This document shows positions 61,005 to 64,000 of a stretch of 64,000 bases of DNA, in pieces. Under the pieces are notes generated by a model. It did not search any database. It saw only the letters and a list, made by a program, of their open reading frames with translations, and was not told the DNA's origin. The stretch is from UBA2287 sp037442025 (GTDB taxonomy: Bacteria > Bacteroidota > Bacteroidia > Bacteroidales > Tenuifilaceae), in contig JBBIRB010000009.1 in assembly GCA_037442025.1 (NCBI GenBank), forward strand, positions 9,742 to 73,741. Direction: 5' to 3'. The position numbers were made by a program, and so were the translations under genes. The stretch's first letter is position 1; each line of letters opens with the position of its first letter.

Positions 61005-61511
61005 TTACGATTCTTCAATTTCTTCCATTTCTCTTTGTAATGCTGCCATTTTCAGAGCGGTTATAGCCGCTTCAGTCCCTTTATTTCCATGCTTTCCCCC
61101 TGCACGGTCTTTCGCTTGCTCTAATGTATTTGTAGTAAGTACACCAAAAATGAAGGGAATATTGTAGTTCATATTCAGTTCGGTAATCCCATGGGTAACA
61201 CCCTGGCATACAAAGTTAAAGTGAGGAGTTTCTCCCTGAATTACGCAACCTAAACAAATTACTCCATCCAAATCGGCATATTCGGCCATAAACTGAGCGC
61301 CGAGGGTCAATTCGAAACTGCCCGGAACGTGTTTAACTAAAATGTTTTCTTCTTTAACTCCATGGTTACTTAATGTTTCCAGTGCCCCTTTCAACAGCGA
61401 ATGGGTTATTTCTGAGTTCCAATCGGAAACAACGATGCCAAATTTGAATTTTTTACCCGAAGGAATACTTTTGGCGTCGTAAGTAGACAGATTCTTTAAA
61501 TGTGTGGCCAT
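61005..61511 (-). CDS. ribH: 6,7-dimethyl-8-ribityllumazine synthase
   Basis: The 168-residue lumazine synthase makes the penultimate riboflavin precursor. The motifs FGIVVSDWNSEITHSLLKGA, HVPGSFELTLGAQFMAE, CLGCVIQGETPHFNFVC (catalytic His region) and PFIFGVLTTNTLEQAKDRAGGKHGNKG are all present. No other rib gene is adjacent. Flavin supply matters here because RnfC/D/G use FMN, but no operon link exists. Confidence 0.97.
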   Translation of the reverse strand: MATHLKNLSTYDAKSIPSGKKFKFGIVVSDWNSEITHSLLKGALETLSNHGVKEENILVKHVPGSFELTLGAQFMAEYADLDGVICLGCVIQGETPHFNFVCQGVTHGITELNMNYNIPFIFGVLTTNTLEQAKDRAGGKHGNKGTEAAITALKMAALQREMEEIEES

Positions 61512-61533
61512 AGTTTTTTTTGTAAAAATAAAA

Positions 61534-61558
61534 AAACCAACCCAATTAGGGTTGGTTT
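61534..61558 (-). terminator. Terminator after the TPR gene
   Basis: On the minus strand AAACCAACCC, a five-base loop and GGGTTGGTTT form a perfect 10-bp stem followed by T residues. It lies between the TPR gene and ribH, so ribH may have its own promoter, or be expressed by read-through. Confidence 0.85.
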
Positions 61559-61583
61559 AGGAAAAATTATGTATAAAATACAA

Positions 61584-62270
61584 TTACTTTCTTAACTCAA
61601 CGCTTGTAATATGCTTTTCAATATCGCGAGCCTCGGTCGATTTTGGAAATTTGTTTTTTACTTCCTTATAAATATTTAAGGCTTCGTTAAATTTACTGAG
61701 TTCTTCGTAAACCAAAGCGGCTTTCATAAGGTACATGGGTGTTGAAAATTCGTTGTCGCCCTTCTTTGCAGCTTTAACGTAATAATTGGCAGCCTCTTCT
61801 AGTTTTTCAAGTTCAACATAGCAATCGCCAATAGCTCCGAGGGCAATTGAACCTATCATTCGTTCGCTTGTGCTGAATTTTTTCAGATGGGTAAGAGCGT
61901 CTTCGTAATTACCTAGTTGTCTGTATGAAATGCCAGCATAGTAATGAGCCAAGTTTGCAGTGCGTGTTGGACCAAAATTATCGATAATTTCCAGCACACC
62001 AGGGTTATTTCCATCTCCATTGAGAACTAAATTGAAAGAATCTCTTTCGAAATAGTTTTCGGCTGGGAATATGAGTGCTTGCGCTTCCTTTTCCATGGGT
62101 GCTATGTACAATCGCTTGTATCCAATAAACGAACCTACAATTACAACTATTACTAATGCTACGATAGTAAGCATTTTCTGGTTTTTCTCAATGTATTGTT
62201 CTGTCCTTGTTAGGGCGTTTTCTAACGATTCTACATTGTTGTCGGTTGTCTCTTTTTTATTTTTTGCCAT
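61584..62270 (-). CDS. Membrane-anchored tetratricopeptide repeat protein (YfgM-like)
   Basis: The 228-residue protein has a short cytoplasmic N terminus, one membrane helix (about 35-55, LTIVALVIVVIVGSFIGY) and tetratricopeptide-like repeats (YYAGISYRQLGNYEDALTHL, GAIGDCYVELEKLEEAANYY, ALVYEELSKFNEALNIY). The layout resembles YfgM, which acts with periplasmic chaperones and the translocon. The start is the second Met, before AKNKKETT; the frame extends 11 codons upstream. Confidence 0.8.
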   Translation of the reverse strand: MAKNKKETTDNNVESLENALTRTEQYIEKNQKMLTIVALVIVVIVGSFIGYKRLYIAPMEKEAQALIFPAENYFERDSFNLVLNGDGNNPGVLEIIDNFGPTRTANLAHYYAGISYRQLGNYEDALTHLKKFSTSERMIGSIALGAIGDCYVELEKLEEAANYYVKAAKKGDNEFSTPMYLMKAALVYEELSKFNEALNIYKEVKNKFPKSTEARDIEKHITSVELRK

Positions 62271-62501
62271 AATTCGAAGTGTAATTTTTAAAAGCAAGCG
62301 CAAATGTAATGGTTTTTCATTTATATGAAAACAATGCCTTTTAGTTTTTTATAAAAATTGTTGAACCCGATACACTATTCCTCGCTTATTTTTGAAATAA
62401 CCATAATTAACATACTTATCACAATTCAATGAGCATTTTACTATATATTTGGAATCGTTTTTGATAATGTAGGAATCTATTGCTACTAAACTTTTAACTA
62501 T

Positions 62502-63182
62502 ATGAAAATCATCTCTCCATTATTATTGGTTGTTCTACTTTTATTAAGTAGCATAACTGTTTATAGCCAAGAAGAAAGGAAACTGCCCCATTTTGACAAG
62601 GTTAGGGTTACTAACCAGATTAAGGTTTTTATGGTGCAAGGTGGTGTTGAGCAGGCTAGAGTTAATGCTCGTGGCATCGATCTTTCTGAAGTTATTACCG
62701 ATGTTAATGGCAAAACACTTGAGATTACCTTGAAGCGTGGTGTATATAAAGATATTTCGGTAGAAGTTTGGGTTACATACAAGGAACTTCGCGATGTATT
62801 TGTAACTGCATCAGGTTCAGTTGTTATTGAAAGTGAATTGGCAGGCGATAAGGTAATTCTATCGACCTTTACTGGTAGTCAGCTCGATGCATCTGTAAAT
62901 CTTCGTACAGCCGATATTCGTCTCGATAAGGGAGCAAACATTAATTTAAAAGGTAAAGTTGGAACGTTCGAAGCGAGGGTTTCCTCAGGTGCAACCCTCT
63001 CGGCATTCGATCTTGTAGCCGACTCGGTATACTTAAATATTAATACTCGAGGTATGGCCAAAGTTACCGCCAATGCATTTATCGATGCCAATGTACGCAC
63101 TGGCGGAACTCTTACGTATATGGGTAATCCTAAAGTTAGGCAAATTAAATCGGGGCTTGGAACAACCATTGTTGAGCAATAA
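62502..63182 (+). CDS. GIN (DUF2807) domain exported protein
   Basis: The 226-residue protein has a signal peptide (about 1-22, TVYS) and a right-handed beta-helix-like GIN/DUF2807 domain: HFDKVRVTNQIKVFMVQGG, then repeating short strands (VFVTASGSVVIESELAG, DASVNLRTADIRLDKGANIN). Function unknown; a role in surface binding has been proposed. TATATTTG at 62444-62451 is a plausible promoter -7 element. Confidence 0.8.
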   Translation: MKIISPLLLVVLLLLSSITVYSQEERKLPHFDKVRVTNQIKVFMVQGGVEQARVNARGIDLSEVITDVNGKTLEITLKRGVYKDISVEVWVTYKELRDVFVTASGSVVIESELAGDKVILSTFTGSQLDASVNLRTADIRLDKGANINLKGKVGTFEARVSSGATLSAFDLVADSVYLNINTRGMAKVTANAFIDANVRTGGTLTYMGNPKVRQIKSGLGTTIVEQ

Positions 63183-63269
63183 TTATAACGATTGTGTTGT
63201 AAATGACACATAATTTGATAGTATTTTATATTACATATATTACATTGTTAACTTTATAAATGATTGGTT

Positions 63270-63980
63270 ATGAAAACAAAAATTTCGACATTAGTATTGA
63301 TGATTGCACCTTTAATTGCTTTTTCACAAGTAAAAAAAATTCAAGTTGAAGTTGAAAAGAATGCTTTTAACATTGTGGAAGAGGTTTTGCTAAAGGGCCA
63401 ATTCTTAGATTCTGCTTTTTACGGAGGTAAGGTGGTCTTTAAAACAGGCGAAACATCCCGGAATTTATTTAATTATAATATGCTAAACAATAACATCTTT
63501 TTTTTAGATGAAAAAGGTCAGGCCTTGCAGTTAACGGGATTAAAAGATATATCAGCAATTTTTTATGGGAAAAGAACATTCTTTCCATTGAATGCCAGAG
63601 AAGTTGTCGAGTTGGTCGAAACATTTCCTGATGGTAGTATTCTGGCTGTTAAAAGAAAAACTGAGATTAAGAACAAGGTTGAGCAGCGTGGAGCCTATGG
63701 CTCTTCAACTGTTACATCGGCAACCGTTAGGGTAACAGCAATCGATGATGTGAGACCAACAACTATAAATATAGATAAAACAACCGAGATTGAAATTTTG
63801 CTTCACCTTCAATATTATGTTATAAACAATAATAAAATATTTGCACTTAAAAAATTAAAGGATTTAAAGAGGATTTATCCTACTAAATGGGAGATGATTC
63901 TTCAACATGTGAGAGAAAATAATTTAAAACTCGAAAACAAGGATCATATTATTGCACTTATTAATTTCTGCGCCAGTTAG
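63270..63980 (+). CDS. Exported protein of unknown function
   Basis: I do not recognise this 236-residue protein. It has a signal peptide (about 1-20, ISTLVLMIAPLIAFSQ) and no membrane helices after it. The N-terminal half is rich in beta-strand character (KVVFKTGETSRNLFNYNMLN), the C-terminal part is helical and lysine-rich (LKKLKDLKRIYPTKWEMILQ). ATG 63270 is preferred over the TTG at 63264. It follows the GIN-domain gene in the same direction after 87 bases. The last 20 bases of the window are non-coding. Confidence 0.6.
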   Translation: MKTKISTLVLMIAPLIAFSQVKKIQVEVEKNAFNIVEEVLLKGQFLDSAFYGGKVVFKTGETSRNLFNYNMLNNNIFFLDEKGQALQLTGLKDISAIFYGKRTFFPLNAREVVELVETFPDGSILAVKRKTEIKNKVEQRGAYGSSTVTSATVRVTAIDDVRPTTINIDKTTEIEILLHLQYYVINNNKIFALKKLKDLKRIYPTKWEMILQHVRENNLKLENKDHIIALINFCAS

Positions 63981-64000
63981 GCCGAAGTGCTTTACCCAAT

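Noticed and set aside
1..64000. Prophage, restriction-modification, toxin-antitoxin or other defence islands, and tRNA/rRNA genes
   Set aside because: Read through all genes and the longer spacers; none of the expected proteins or RNA structures was seen. The only mobile-type features are the four-helix-bundle insert and the Y1/REP module.

Overview
The window is a 64 kb piece of a Bacteroidota chromosome, most likely of the order Bacteroidales or its free-living relatives. Evidence: an Rnf complex in the order B-C-D-G-E-A, an LptD of the Bacteroidota type, paired DUF5916 outer-membrane proteins, a type IX secretion C-terminal sorting domain on a large M6 protease, the rpsF-rpsR-rplI operon, and promoters of the Bacteroidota form TTTG-N17-23-TAnnTTTG. 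Genes generally lack clear Shine-Dalgarno sequences. A run of exactly 100 Ns (36830-36929) shows it is a draft scaffold. Almost all content is housekeeping; I see no prophage, CRISPR array, restriction system or recognised defence island, and no tRNA or rRNA.

Layout. 1-5.2 kb: rnf operon (rnfB cut by the left edge), interrupted between rnfD and rnfG by a small AT-rich four-helix-bundle (23S intervening-sequence-type) gene. 5.2-7.9 kb: a lipid A-type acyltransferase converging on an acyl-CoA synthetase. 7.9-8.9 kb: a REP-associated Y1 transposase flanked by palindromes. 8.9-15.1 kb: mutS2 followed by yhhN, a TlpA thioredoxin, DUF3784, a polysaccharide deacetylase and an overlapping FemAB/GNAT protein. 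15.1-21.1 kb: ftsE, an MFS exporter, a FabH-type synthase and a DUF5916 protein. 21.2-23.7 kb: an exported superoxide dismutase and pckA, whose N terminus is frameshifted. 23.7-27.9 kb: an M48 protease/DUF4870/DUF2752/TM2 operon, a nucleoside phosphorylase, a SirB1-like protein and a BFD-like ferredoxin. 28.0-29.2 kb: ribosomal proteins S6, S18 and L9. 29.2-36.8 kb: ridA, a glutamine amidotransferase, lptD, an amidase, mlaD and dnaA, which runs into the gap.

36.9-40.8 kb: a YgjV-type protein, a TPR lipoprotein, an OsmC protein, rubredoxin (found by reading, 51 aa), a SiaC-type phosphoprotein and a C1 peptidase. 41.0-44.6 kb: the secreted M6 protease, with a pentanucleotide repeat in its leader and a 789-bp internal duplication. 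44.6-53.5 kb: a D-lactate/glycolate-type FAD/Fe-S dehydrogenase, a saccharopine dehydrogenase-like protein, and two converging signalling proteins (7TM-GAF and YfiR-PAS-SpoIIE phosphatase). 53.6-64 kb: an EamA transporter, an exported glutathione peroxidase, a second DUF5916 protein, threonine aldolase, yidC, ribH, a TPR protein, a GIN-domain protein and an unknown exported protein.

Taken together: an envelope-rich, probably anaerobic or microaerophilic organism using Rnf for ion-coupled ferredoxin:NAD oxidoreduction and PEP carboxykinase in central metabolism. It has several exported redox-defence proteins (superoxide dismutase, glutathione peroxidase, TlpA thioredoxin) and cytoplasmic rubredoxin and OsmC. 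The points most worth a second look are the pckA frameshift, the gene inserted in rnf, the REP/Y1 transposase module, the repeat-bearing M6 protease locus and the fused YfiR-phosphatase.
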